From AP-15 sp963790875 (GTDB lineage Bacteria > Pseudomonadota > Alphaproteobacteria > ATCC43930 > CGMCC-115725): DNA of 64,000 nt. Positions 46,381 through 55,852 of this stretch are shown here, piece by piece. The translations under genes and the position numbers were made by a program. Location of the stretch: assembly GCA_963790875.1 (NCBI GenBank), contig CAWBQT010000007.1:1-64000 (forward strand), read 5' to 3'. The number at the start of each line of letters is the position of its first letter. The stretch's first letter is position 1. Below the pieces are notes generated by a model. It saw only the letters and a program-made list of their open reading frames with translations. It made no database searches and was not told where the DNA came from.

Positions 46381-47034
46381 ATGACACCACCATCGGGCGA
46401 TCGGCTGGAGCCGGCTTGGCTGCTTTGGGCGCGCGAGCTGCAAGCCATCGCCCAAACCGGATTGACCTATGCCGCCAATCCGCATGATCGCGAGCGCTAC
46501 GCGGCGGTCCGCTCGCTCGCGGCGCAGATGATGGCAACGCAATCGGCCGCGGATGTCGCTCGCGTCGAGGCGTTGTTTGCCGAACAAACCGGCTATGCGA
46601 CGCCGAAAGTCGAGGTGCGCGGAGCCATCTTTGACCGAAACGGGCGCATTCTCCTGGTGCGCGAGATTGCCGATCGCGGACGGTGGACATTGCCCGGCGG
46701 CTGGGCGGACGTGAATCAGTCGCCGAGCGAAGGCGTGATCCGCGAGGTGAAGGAGGAAGCAGGGCTCGAGGTCAGGGTCCGCAAGCTCGCCGCAGTCTAT
46801 GACCGCGCGCGCCACGCGCACCTGCCGCCGCAACCCTTTCACGTGTTAAAGCTGTTTTTTATTTGCGACCCGATCGGCGGCCGGCCGCAACCGGGGTTGG
46901 AAACCAGCGAAGTCGCGTTCTTCGGCGAAACCGAGATCCCCGAAGAGTTGTCGATCGGACGCGTCCTGCCCTTCCAGATCAGCCGCATGTTCGACCACGT
47001 CAGGCATCCGGATCTGCCGACCGATTTCGACTGA
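46381..47034 (+). CDS. Nudix hydrolase with N-terminal NUDIX_N-type domain
   Basis: A 217-residue pyrophosphohydrolase. The full Nudix box is GGWADVNQSPSEGVIREVKE with the trailing EAGLEV, in the G-x5-E-x7-REUxEExGU pattern. The N-terminal helical part (LLWARELQAIAQTGLTYAAN, ERYAAVRSLAAQMM) matches the NUDIX_N domain found in ADP-sugar-type hydrolases. The ATG at 46381 is preferred; the longer frame reads through the divergent gene's upstream region. Confidence 0.92.
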   Translation: MTPPSGDRLEPAWLLWARELQAIAQTGLTYAANPHDRERYAAVRSLAAQMMATQSAADVARVEALFAEQTGYATPKVEVRGAIFDRNGRILLVREIADRGRWTLPGGWADVNQSPSEGVIREVKEEAGLEVRVRKLAAVYDRARHAHLPPQPFHVLKLFFICDPIGGRPQPGLETSEVAFFGETEIPEELSIGRVLPFQISRMFDHVRHPDLPTDFD

Positions 47035-47328
47035 CCGCGGCTCGCCAGGCCGGCACCACGACCCGTAGGGCGGAAAAGCGGAACGCGCATTCCGCCGTGC
47101 CGATGGCCTCGACAGACGCCTGCAGTTTCGCGGTCGCCTTCGGTGACGCTGCCGCTTTTTCCGACCCACGATGCATGCCTGTACGCCCAACGCGCCTGCC
47201 TGCACCGTCCGCCGGCGGATTACGCTGTCGCTCATCCGCCCTATGCTTGCTCGGCACGCCGGCGGTGGTGGTCGAGCGGGCGATCCGGATATCCTGATGG
47301 TCGGATCAACCGATTGAGGAGACGCAGC

Positions 47329-48156
47329 ATGCCGGCGACGCAAAACGAGAAAGCCGACCGGTTCCGGGCCCTGCACGAAGGTTCCGGGCATTTCGTCATC
47401 GCCAATGCCTGGGACGCGGGTTCGGCACGGATCCTCGCGGGACTCGGCTTCGCCGCGCTCGCGACGTCGAGCGGCGCCTCGGCCGGCGTGCTCGGCCGCC
47501 GCGACGGCATGGTCACGCGCGAGGAAGCGCTGGCCCATGCCCGCGCCATCGTCGAGGCGACCGACCTGCCGGTCTCGGCCGATCTCGAAAAGGGCTTCGA
47601 CGACGCGCCCGCGGGTGCAGCCGAGACGATCGGTCTCGCCGGGGCGACCGGTCTCGTCGGCGGCTCGATCGAGGATTTCAGCGGCGATCCGCAAAAGCCG
47701 CTCTACGATCTGCGTCATGCGACGGAGCGCGTCGCCGCGGCGGCCGCGGCGGCGCGAAAGCTGTCCTTTTCGTTCACCTTGACGGCGCGGGCGGAAAATT
47801 TCCTGCGCGGCAACCCCGATCTCGAGGACACGATCCGGCGGCTCAAGGCCTTCGAAGAGGCCGGCGCCGACGTGCTGATGGCGCCCGGCCTGCCGGACCT
47901 CGCCGCGGTGCGGGCGGTCTGCGCCGCACTCGCCCGGCCCTTCAACTTCATGGCCGGCGTCAAGGGCCGCTCGTTCACGGTGGCGGAACTCGCCGCGGCC
48001 GGCGTCAAGCGGATCAGCCTTGCCACCTCGCTCTACCGCGCCGCGATGAGCGGTCTCGTCGAGGCGGCGCGCGAGGTCAAGCAGCGCGGCACGTTCGGCT
48101 ATATCGAAACGGGCCTCGCGACGCCCGAGCTGAACGCCTTCATGCGCGGCCGCTGA
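47329..48156 (+). CDS. isocitrate lyase/phosphoenolpyruvate mutase family protein
   Basis: A 275-residue TIM-barrel enzyme of the PEP-mutase superfamily: FVIANAWDAGSARILAGLGF, ATSSGASAGVLGRRDG, VSADLEKGFDD (magnesium-site acids) and GLVGGSIED match. The group acts on 2- or 3-carbon oxo-acids by C-C or P-C chemistry; without the KKCGH motif of isocitrate lyase it is more like oxaloacetate/methylisocitrate-type lyases. The ATG follows GAGGAGACGC. Its 3' end overlaps the decayed MFS region on the other strand. Confidence 0.9.
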   Translation: MPATQNEKADRFRALHEGSGHFVIANAWDAGSARILAGLGFAALATSSGASAGVLGRRDGMVTREEALAHARAIVEATDLPVSADLEKGFDDAPAGAAETIGLAGATGLVGGSIEDFSGDPQKPLYDLRHATERVAAAAAAARKLSFSFTLTARAENFLRGNPDLEDTIRRLKAFEEAGADVLMAPGLPDLAAVRAVCAALARPFNFMAGVKGRSFTVAELAAAGVKRISLATSLYRAAMSGLVEAAREVKQRGTFGYIETGLATPELNAFMRGR

Positions 48157-48179
48157 CCGGGCGACGCCGCGCTCCGGCG

Positions 48180-49610
48180 CTATGTCGTCCTCGCCCGGGA
48201 TGGGACGCGCAGTACCGCACTGATGGCGGCGACGATCCCGGCGGCGGCGAGCAGCAGCACATCCTTGACGCTGCCGAGCACGCCCCCTCCGTGGCGCCGA
48301 GCGTGCGATCGCCGAACCCGGTCGCGGCCGCGAGCCGCCAGCGCAAGAACGCCGATGCGCCGGCGACGCCGAGGCTCGTCCCGAACACCCGCATCAGGTT
48401 CAGGAGGCCGCCCGCCTCGCCGCGGCGATTGTCGGGAGCGGCGCTCATCGTCAGGCTGTTGTTCGGCGCGATGAAGAGGCCGAGCCCGGCACCGCAGCAG
48501 GCGAGCGCCGCCATGGCGCCGACAAGGCTTGCCGCCGTGCCGGTCAACACCGCGGACAAGAGGATCAACGCCGCGACGCAGGTCGCCATCCCCGAGAGCC
48601 GCAACTTTCGGGCGCCGAGCCGCTTCTGCAAGGCGCCGCTGAACGGGGCGACGAGGCCGAGCGCCACCGGGATGATGGCGAGCCGCAGCCCCGCGGCGAA
48701 CGGCGAACCGTGGTAGCCGCGCACAAACGCAAACGCCATCAGAAAGAACATCGCGTACAGCAACGCATAAGACAGAACGATCGCGACGATGCCCCCGGCA
48801 ACGGCACCCGCCGGAACAGGTCGAGGTCGATCAGCGGCGCCGGCGTGCGGCTCTCGTGGCGAATGAAGGCCGCCAAGAGGAGGGGGGCGCCGGCCGCGGC
48901 GCCAAGGATCGCCGGCGAGGTCGGACCCCAGGCATAGCTCTCGCTGATGACGATCAATAGGAAGGTCAGCGCCGGCACCAGCAGCACCGCGCCGCGCTCG
49001 TCGAAACGTCGATCGGCCCCGCGCTCGGCGGTTCTTGGGATGACGAACCAGCCGACGACCGCCGCGGCGACGGCAAAGGGGACGCTGGCCCAAAATACCC
49101 AGCGCCAGCCGAGTGCCGCCAGCAGCACCCCGCCGGCGAGCGGGCCGATGCTGACGCCGACCGCCTGCGCCGCGGCAAAAATCCCCATCGCACTCCCCTG
49201 CCTGTCGGGGCCGGCGGCCTTGACCAGAATGACGATGCTGTTGGCGCCGAGCATCGCCCCGCCGATGCCGAGCAGCCCGCGAAACGCGATCAGCTGCGGC
49301 AGGTCCGCGGCCAGACCGCACAAGGTCGAGGCCAACGCGAATAATGCAAAGCCGGTCAGATACATCAGCTTGCGGCCGGCGAGCTCGGCCAGGCGGGCGA
49401 AGACCGGCAGGCTCGCGGCAAAGGCGAGCTGGTAGGCGATCGCCACCCAGCTGACTTCGCTCAGCCGGGCCAGGAATACATGCTCGAGAGTCGGCAGAGT
49501 GAGCTGGACGATACTGGCGTCGAGCTGGCCGATGAACGAGGAGATGCAGGTCGTGGCGACGACGATCCATGGATAATAGGCGCGGCGGACGAGGAATCCG
49601 GCCGGCGCCG
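48180..49610 (-). pseudogene. MFS transporter (DHA2-like), frameshifted
   Basis: Three frames spell one drug-efflux-type transporter. The first (about 49600-48800) has SSFIGQLDASIVQLTLPTLE, GRKLMYLTGFALFALASTLC and IGPLAGGVLLAALGWRWVFW. The second (48800-48270) has AGGIVAIVLSYALLYAMFFL, APNNSLTMSAAP and RGEAGGLLNLMRVFG. The third (from about 48276 to a TAG at 48180) has VLGSVKDVLLLAAAGIVAAI. The 3' frameshift is in a run of five G's. No usable start is visible in the first frame. The family confers proton-driven export. Confidence 0.82.
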
Positions 49611-50037
49611 GCTCTCAGCCGCCGGCGCGGACCGAACCGCGACTAGCGGCCCGAGACCGCTGCGTCGTCGGCTCGATCATGCGGCCTCGAACACGATTGG
49701 ATCTGGAACAAAGGTTCTTGAGCGAACAACCTCGTCACACTCCGCCTTCGCGGCGGCGCGGCACGCTTCCGATGCCGGGACTATCGTCGCGATCTGATCA
49801 AGGTGGCAACATCTCCGCATGATGAACCGCATGGCGCGCGCCAACGGGCGACCGGCGCTGTCTTACTGCAGCCCAGTAAGACGCCGGGGGCGGGTCCGAC
49901 AGCGGCGGATGACGGCCGGACGCCTTGCGCCGGGCTTGCCGGTCAATCGGGGATTGCGATGCCGCCACGACATCATCTTGCTGGTCAGATCAAATTCCGC
50001 GCCCGCAAGCGGCCGGAAATCCTCGTTCGAGGAAGTC
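49611..50037. other. no gene recognised
   Basis: This stretch lies between two pseudogenes. It holds only short frames without motifs and is probably decayed sequence. Confidence 0.45.
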
Positions 50038-50590
50038 ATGGGCGAACATTTCGGCCCGGTCATGCAGGCCTTCGATCTCGACGCCTAGGCGATCGGCGCG
50101 GTACTCGGGGACGGCTGGGGCACGACGCTGTGGGGTGTCGCATTCGAGGATTTTCTTGGGCGCCGGCCGGAGCCTGATAACCGCAACTTCGTCGACGAAT
50201 ATTTGCGGCGTCGCGGCTGGGCCGAATCGACCTCGACCAAGGCCTATCTGCGGGATTTGCGCGATTCGATCATGAGCCTCTACGAGTCCAGCGCGATCGT
50301 TCCCGGCGAATCGTCCCTCGCACGCGACCTCATCCGCGGCGGCGACCCCGTCTTGGTCAGCGAGCGGAGCGCGACGCGAATGCTCAAGGAGTGGGGGCCG
50401 CATCGCCGCGCGCATCGTTGGGCAAGGCGACAAACGCGTCCTGGGCGGCGGCCTCCTCGCCTATCCCCTCCGGGCTTCGGAGCTGCTGCTGACCGCGCTG
50501 CAACAGGCCTCGGGCAGAGCGCCGCGCTCCGACCGGGGCGAGGCGATCCAGCACGGCATCGCCGATTGGACCGCATACCTCCTCCGGGAG
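50038..50590 (+). pseudogene. conserved-looking hypothetical protein, nonsense and frameshift
   Basis: From ATG 50038 the frame reads MGEHFGPVMQAFDLDA, is stopped by TAG at 50086-50088, then continues in frame as AIGAVLGDGWGTTLWGVAFE, RNFVDEYLRRRGWAE, AYLRDLRDSIMSLYESS and RDLIRGGDPVLVSERSAT to about 50395. At a run of five G's it shifts into IAARIVGQGDKRVLGGGLLA and ELLLTALQQASGRA. The regular amphipathic pattern argues for a former protein of about 180 residues. I do not recognise the family. Confidence 0.6.
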
Positions 50591-50629
50591 GACGATGGCG
50601 GCGCGCGACCTGCCGGCGGCACCTCGGTA

Positions 50630-50880
50630 AGTCGGAAGCTCTATCTCGGCCAGGTTCGGCTCGACTTCCTTCTGCGCCTGCTTGACCAGCCGGTCGATAT
50701 CAGCATCCGTGAGACCGGCGGCGACAACGCGCACCCGCGATTTTTCTTCGCGCGAGGGCCAGGCCCTCGACCGGGTTGATGATGATCGACACCGGCTCGT
50801 CGGGGCCGACGCCCCGGTGCAGCAACTCGCCGGTGACCTCGGCGGCGGTCGTCTCGATGATGCCGGCGGGCGGCCTAAGA
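50630..50880 (-). pseudogene. antitoxin-like small protein remnant
   Basis: Right after the stop of the HTH gene the minus strand reads GIIETTAAEVTGELLHRGVG, then PDEPVSIIINPVEGLALAR, and after a one-base shift RVRVVAAGLTDADIDRLVKQ and AQKEVEPNLAEIE. It resembles small proteins paired with PIN-type toxins in alphaproteobacteria, an identification I hold weakly. It lacks a start codon and is frameshifted. Confidence 0.45.
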
Positions 50881-50882
50881 CT

Positions 50883-51275
50883 TTAGCCTGGCTTGGCTTC
50901 CAAGGCGCGCCGCACGCCCTCCGGATCGTGCGCGATCACGGCGAGATAGGCGCGCGCCGGCTGGTCGGGTTCTGATCGGCCTTGCTCCCAATCGCGCAGT
51001 GTGCCGATCGGGATGTGATAGCGCCCCGAAAATTCTTCCTGCGTCAGGCCGAGCGCCCGCCGCAGCGTCTTGGCACGCGGCACCCGTCGCACCTTCGCCA
51101 GCTCTTCGGCCGTGAAGGGCCGCGCATCGGGATCGGCGCGGGCGGCCGCTTCGACTTCCTCGGGCATCATTGGCGCAAGCGGCGTGACCGGCATCACCTC
51201 CTCGGTGCCGTCCGGCTTGACGCGCACGAGCACCCCGTCACGGCGCATTCTGGCGATAGTAGTAGTCTCGTTCAT
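50883..51275 (-). CDS. HTH (XRE-like) antitoxin/regulator
   Basis: A 130-residue DNA-binding protein. The C-terminal helix-turn-helix is TLRRALGLTQEEFSGRYHIP with the recognition part IGTLRDWEQGRSEPDQPARA, as in the regulators that pair with BrnT/HigB-type toxins. The N-terminus overlaps the 3' end of a truncated brnT-like gene on the same strand by 38 bp, the usual toxin-first order. Since the toxin is broken, this looks like an orphan antitoxin; it may still repress its own promoter. Confidence 0.78.
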   Translation of the reverse strand: MNETTTIARMRRDGVLVRVKPDGTEEVMPVTPLAPMMPEEVEAAARADPDARPFTAEELAKVRRVPRAKTLRRALGLTQEEFSGRYHIPIGTLRDWEQGRSEPDQPARAYLAVIAHDPEGVRRALEAKPG

Positions 51276-51415
51276 GCCGCGTTGCTCTCCAAGCCGAGAT
51301 GATCCGGATGCGATCGCCTCGCTCTGTGTAAACGACGGTCAGCACCTGGCCGCCGGTCATGCCGAGCAGGACGGACCGTTCCTCGCCGTAGGCCTCGCGC
51401 TCATCGCTGACAGAG
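51238..51415 (-). pseudogene. BrnT-family toxin, 5'-truncated
   Basis: The C-terminal half of a BrnT-like RNase toxin is present: DEREAYGEERSVLLGMTGGQ, then VLTVVYTERGDRIRIISAWR and ATRHERDYYYRQ, ending at 51238 and overlapping the HTH gene start. The first half (usual FEWDxxKxxxNxxKHG segment) is missing; upstream sequence beyond about 51415 belongs to an unrelated plus-strand frame. So the toxin was cut by a rearrangement. Confidence 0.72.
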
Positions 51416-51433
51416 AACCTCGTCCAACCTGGG

Positions 51434-52096
51434 GTGCAAATCGGCGAGAGCAATTTTGAGGAATTGAACGAGGCTGCACTGGAGGTCACCGAGCAAAGCG
51501 TGGTGGTGATTAACCTCGAAGACGGGCGTGCCTGGTACAAGACACGATTGTTCGCCGTGGCAGCTACGGCCGAGATCCTCCACGCGCCGAGGGCGCTTGT
51601 ACTAGTGGGCCTCCGGGGTGGGCAGCCCATGCAGGTCGCCGGCTGGGTCAGGCCCCGCGATTTCGTAAAAGCCGTTATCAGGTCCGACCGGGGTTACGGC
51701 GCAGTTTGACAGCGTGCGCAAAGCTACCTTTATCGTCTGCAGTCGCAAACGGATCAGCAGTCCATCAGATTCGGGTATCAACAAGCGTTTCAGCAGGTTG
51801 GCGCAGCGTCCATTCTCTTCATTCTGGTCGACCAGATGCGCAGTCCGGACCAGATGCCGGCCCCAGCGCTGCCTACCCTGGAACCCCACGACGCGCCGCC
51901 CTGGATCACGCTGGCCGAGGTAGAGGTTATGCTTGATCCCTGGCTCGTTCGCGGGTCACTTGATCTGAGTAAACCGCAAGACGAGCAGGTGACCGCGATC
52001 ATGGCGGCGACCGGCGAGATCGTGGTTGCGACGCGCGAGGGACAATACGCCGGGCTGATCGATGTCGCCCGGGCCGAGCGTGCGCTATTGCGGTAA
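51434..52096 (+). pseudogene. unrecognised protein split by one in-frame UGA
   Basis: One reading frame of 221 codons from GTG 51434 to the stop at 52096 is interrupted only by TGA at 51707-51709. The first part has FEELNEAALEVTEQSVVVIN and LRGGQPMQVAGWVRPRDFVK; the second has YLYRLQSQTDQQSIRFGYQQ, AFQQVGAASILFILVDQM and GEIVVATREGQYAGLIDVAR. Both halves look protein-like in residue pattern. I recognise no family. The left end coincides with the breakpoint in the brnT remnant, so the gene may be 5'-truncated too. Confidence 0.5.
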
Positions 52097-52672
52097 CTCC
52101 TGGTGCGCCCGGCATCGGCCTGAGGCCGTTTGAGCAGCCTCTCCAACTCCGATAGGAAATTCCGCTTCCCATCCGGCAATTCAGAACGCGAAGTCGGCTA
52201 TGGGGAATAGCCGCTGGTGCCCTGCCCCTTCGTGGATCTTGCTAGTGATAATGAAGAGCATTTTTGCGTGGCGGCGCGCTGCACGGACAGAACACAGGAG
52301 ACCTCGGAAGACGAGGGCGCGCCGGTGCGCAAAAAAATGGGTTGGACTAAGCTAGGGCCGGTGTGGGTGGGCGAGGTTGGCGCCCCAACCGCGGGGTGAA
52401 TGGCACGAATTTTGAGTTAATGGGCATTGAATTGTTGCGGGGTCTGCGGGGTCAATGAGTTGCGGTGACAAGAAGATGATAGAGAGAACGTTAGGTAGAA
52501 CAAGCTCAAAAGAGCCCAGGTTAATGCCGACGGAACGCACATAAAAAACGCAGGGTCTTCGCGGTGAGGGTGAAGGCAACGTTGGCGGAATGCAAGAGAT
52601 AAACGACAACGGTTCCCGCCGATACTGCCGCGCAGCGGCTTAGTCCAACGTCCTTATCATGTGCAAGGTCGC
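52097..52672. other. intergenic, no gene recognised
   Basis: About 575 bp of lower-GC DNA than its surroundings, especially 52380-52560. No coding frame of note. It precedes the toxin-antitoxin promoter. Confidence 0.5.
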
Positions 52673-52711
52673 TTGAATTCAACGCATGCAATGCGTATAA
52701 TGGATGCATGC
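52673..52711 (+). promoter_or_regulatory. promoter and possible operator of fitAB-like module
   Basis: TTGAAT (52673-52678) and TATAAT (52696-52701) are separated by exactly 17 bp, a near-consensus sigma-70 promoter. GCATGC occurs at 52684-52689 and again at 52706-52711, flanking the -10 box as an inverted repeat (GCATGCAAT with GGATGCATGC), a fitting autoregulatory operator for a FitA/VapB-type repressor. The expected transcription start near 52708 argues for ATG 52729 as the antitoxin start. Confidence 0.65.
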
Positions 52712-52728
52712 TAACAGACGAGACCACG

Positions 52729-52980
52729 ATGGCCACGCTGACGATCCGCAACATCGACGCGGCTCTCAAAGAGCGCCTGCGGGTGCGCGCCGCGCAGCAC
52801 GGGCACTCGATGGAAGCCGAAGTGCGCGACATCCTGCAAACGAGCCTCAGCGAGCCGGTGCGGCCGCGCGAGCCCAATCTCTATGAGCGCATCCGCGCCC
52901 GCTTTGCGCCGTTCGGCGGCGTCGACGATCTCGAGCTGCCGCCGCGCGAAGCAGCGCCAGAGCCGCCGCGCTTCGAGTGA
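52729..52980 (+). CDS. FitA-like (Arc/ribbon-helix-helix) antitoxin
   Basis: An 83-residue antitoxin. The N-terminal ribbon-helix-helix MATLTIRNIDAALKERLRVR followed by AAQHGHSMEAEVRDIL is the signature of the FitA/VapB group; the C-terminal tail (residues 45-83) would bind and block the PIN toxin. The ATG at 52729 is chosen because FitA proteins begin MATLTIRN and the ATG at 52708 would coincide with the transcription start. The toxin gene follows with stop and start overlapping (TGATG). Confidence 0.9.
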   Translation: MATLTIRNIDAALKERLRVRAAQHGHSMEAEVRDILQTSLSEPVRPREPNLYERIRARFAPFGGVDDLELPPREAAPEPPRFE

Positions 52981-53402
52981 TGTTCATTCTGGACACCAAC
53001 GTTCTCTCGGCCGTCATGGTCTCCAATCCGGAGCCCGCCGTGGCGGCTTGGATAACAGCGCAGCCGCCCGAGCTTTTGTTCACCGCCTCCGTCTGCCAGG
53101 CCGAAATCCTGGCCGGCATCGCCATCCTGCCCGAAGGCCGCCGCCGCGCGGGTCTCGAGGAGGCGGCGCGCGCCATGTTCCGCGACGATTTTGGCGGCCG
53201 CGTGCTGCCGTTCGACACGCGCGCCGCCGTGACCTACGCCGATCTTTTCGCCGCGCGCCGGCGTGCGGGCCGTCCGGCGGCGATGGCCGATCTCATCATC
53301 GCCGCGATCGCCCGGGCCCGCGGCGCGAGCGTGGTGACGCGCGACACCGGCGGTTTCGAAGGCTGCGGCCTGACGCTGATCGATCCCTGGGGCGCCGCAT
53401 GA
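52980..53402 (+). CDS. PIN domain toxin, FitB/VapC family
   Basis: A 140-residue ribonuclease toxin. The PIN acidic residues are in FILDTNVLSAV (Asp), QAEILAGI (Glu) and AAMADLIIAAIARA (Asp), with VVTRDTGGFEG at the end. FitB/VapC toxins cleave RNA, often tRNA, until bound by the cognate antitoxin. It is complete and coupled to the antitoxin, and is thus one of the few intact functions in the 48-63 kb decay zone. Confidence 0.92.
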   Translation: MFILDTNVLSAVMVSNPEPAVAAWITAQPPELLFTASVCQAEILAGIAILPEGRRRAGLEEAARAMFRDDFGGRVLPFDTRAAVTYADLFAARRRAGRPAAMADLIIAAIARARGASVVTRDTGGFEGCGLTLIDPWGAA

Positions 53403-54382
53403 GCGAGGATGCCATGGTGACAGGCCTGCCCGCCGTGACCGGCGCCACCGCCATTGCCACGCTCGTCGAGACCCCGGTCGTGCCGGCGACCAGGCTGGCT
53501 GGCGCTACGTCGAGTTCTTCGCCGCCGCCATCAACAACGATCACACGCGGCGCGCCTATGCGCGCGCCTGCAGCCGCTTCTTCACCTGGTGCGAGGATCG
53601 CGGCCTCAACCTCGCCGGCATCCGGCCGTTCGACGTCGCCTTGTGGGTGAAGCAGCTGCAGGCCAGCCACAGCGCCCCCGGCGTCAAGCAGCAGCTGGCG
53701 GCGGTGCGCATGATGTTCGACTGGCTGATCACCGGGCAGGTGGTGCCGATGAACCCGGCGGCGGCCGTGCGCGGGCCGAAGCATGTCGTCAAAACCGGCA
53801 AGACGCCGGTGCTCGAGAGCACCGAATGGCGGAAGCTGCTCGACAGCATTCCGACGGAGACCTTGCGCGATCTGCGCGACCGGGCGCTGATCGCGACGCT
53901 CACCTATTCCTTCGCGCGTTACCGCGGCGCTCAAGATGAAGGTCGAGGATCTGTGGCCGCGTGGCGCCGGATGGACGGTGCGGTTGCACGAAAAGGGCGG
54001 CAAGGAGCATGCGATGCCCTGCCACCACGCGCTTGCCGAGGCGCTGCACGCCTATATCGCTGCGGCCGGTATCGCCGATAATCGCAAGGGCTGGCTGTTC
54101 CGCACCGCGCCGAGGCACACCGCCGATACGCTCTCCGATCGCCCGATGACGCAGCCAGACGCCTGGCTGATGATCCGCCGCCGCGCCATTGCCGCCGGCA
54201 TCTCTGCGCCGATCGGCTGTCATACCTTCCGCGCGACCGGCATCACCGCCTACCTCGCCAACGGCGGCGCGCTCGAGCACGCACAGGAGATGGCGGCCCA
54301 CGAAAGCCCGCGCACGACCAAGCTCTACGACCGCACGCGCGAGCAGCTAACACAGGACGAGGTGGAGAGAATAAGGCTATGA
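53399..54382 (+). pseudogene. tyrosine recombinase/integrase, frameshifted
   Basis: Overlapping the fitB stop by ATGA, a phage-integrase gene runs in three frames. After a shift near 53490 the SAM-like core-binding domain reads WRYVEFFAAAINNDHTRRAY and ARACSRFFTWCEDRGL. After a second shift near 53920 (FAR followed by ALKMKVEDL) the catalytic domain has HEKGGKEH, CHTFRATGITAYL (His-x2-Arg) and ESPRTTKLYDRT with the nucleophilic Tyr. All catalytic residues survive, but not in one frame. It probably mobilised or was acquired with the neighbouring module. Confidence 0.85.
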
Positions 54383-54403
54383 GTCTCTACCGAAGGGTTT
54401 GAA

Positions 54404-55852
54404 GTGTAGATTTGCGGAGCCAAATCCCTGACAGTCAACGCGTCAAGCGCGGCATCAACTGGACCGGCGGGCAGTCTCTTCGAGGGCTAGGTCGGAGCCC
54501 ACTATTTGCTGTCCCTCTTGACGTCTGCGGAACCGCGCGGTCTGCCGGGCACGACCATCGATCGCGTCAAGCTTCAAGGAGCAGCCGAGGGGTATCCGCT
54601 CGACGATGTGATCGTGCATGCTCACGATGCGCGCGGGAACGAGGCTGTCCTTGAAATCCAAGTTAAGCGCAGCATCACCTTTACACCAAGTGATCCGGTC
54701 TTTCGCGCTGTCGTAACGCAGATCGCCGAGGCCGCGCGCCTCGCGAATTTTGAAACCGATCGTCACGAACTGGCGATCGCGATCGCCCGGACCTCCCGCA
54801 AGATCGAGGGCGCCTACCAAGACGTTTTAACCTGGGCCCGACAATTGCAGTCGGCAGCGGCCTTCTTTGCGCGCATTGAGCGGGCGGGCTCTGCCAACGA
54901 TGATATGCGGAGATTCGTGCGGACTTTCAGGTCGCATCTGCACGATGCCGGAGCTGCTGACGATGACGAAACAGTCTGGAAGCTTCTGCGCAAGCTCCAA
55001 ATCCTCGTCTTCGATTTCACGGCTCAAGGCTCTGCGTCGGAAGAACTTGCAAAGGAACGTGCCGTACACGCTCTCCATCCGGATGATGCATCGAGATCCG
55101 AAAATTTATGGACAACACTCGTAAAACTCGCTCTCGAGATCGCAGCAAGCGCCGGCGAACGAAATCGCCAAGGCCTAATTGACGAACTCACCCGCCACTC
55201 ATTCCGTCTAAGCGGCAATCCGGGATATTTCTCCGCGCGAACGACGATCGCCGAGGCTTCTCGGCACGCCCTTGCGGATATCAGCGATCGCGTTGGCAAT
55301 GTCACTCTCTCCCGCCCCGAACGCATTGCTGCGGTTCGTGCAGCGCTTGAGGAGGCCTGCTATGTCGAAATTCGCGGCGATGCCGGCGTCGGCAAGTCCG
55401 CGGTCCTGAAGCATTTCGCCGAACAGGCTGCCACCGAATCGCGCGTCATGGTGCTTAGCCCGGGAAGAACGATCCCGAGAGGATGGATTGCCTTACGGGC
55501 GGCGCTCAGGTTTGAGGGCACCGCGCGCGACCTCCTGGCGGATCTTGCGATCGACGGCGCAGCCGTTCTGTTCATCGATAATCTTGATCTGTTCGATGAC
55601 GAAGAGCGTAGAACGGTCATCGACTTGGTTCGCGAGGCTGCTGATGTTCCGGGCCTCGCAGTCATTGTCACGGCCAGACGAAACTTCGGGGTCGAGGAGC
55701 CGAGCTGGCTTCCCGACGATGTGCTTGATCGCCTGGGACGTGCCGCCGCGATCATCATAGGCGAGTTGACCGAGGCAGAAGTCGACGAGCTGCGCCACGT
55801 TGCCCCAGCCTGGCCCCCCTTCTGGCGGACAATCATCCAGCTCGCGACGTAA
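54404..55852 (+). pseudogene. giant nuclease-NTPase gene, segment 1 (nuclease and P-loop)
   Basis: The frame SLTVNASSAASTGPAGSLFEG is stopped by TAG at 54488-54490 and continues VGAHYLLSLLTSAEPRGLPG. Next, DDVIVHAHDARGNEAVLEIQ followed by VKR fits a PD-(D/E)xK nuclease core (Asp, Glu-x-Gln-x-Lys). The NTPase follows: Walker A GDAGVGKSAVLKHF, Walker B AAVLFIDNLDLFDD and ARRNFG. The frame ends at a TAA at 55850 after a one-base loss near 55808. This layout (N-terminal effector nuclease, P-loop NTPase, long helical C-terminus) is that of STAND-type proteins, several of which are phage-defence systems; defence function here is inference. Confidence 0.75.

Noticed and set aside
51700..51715. Selenocysteine at UGA 51707
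   Set aside because: No flanking redox motif and the region is full of pseudogenes; nonsense mutation is simpler.
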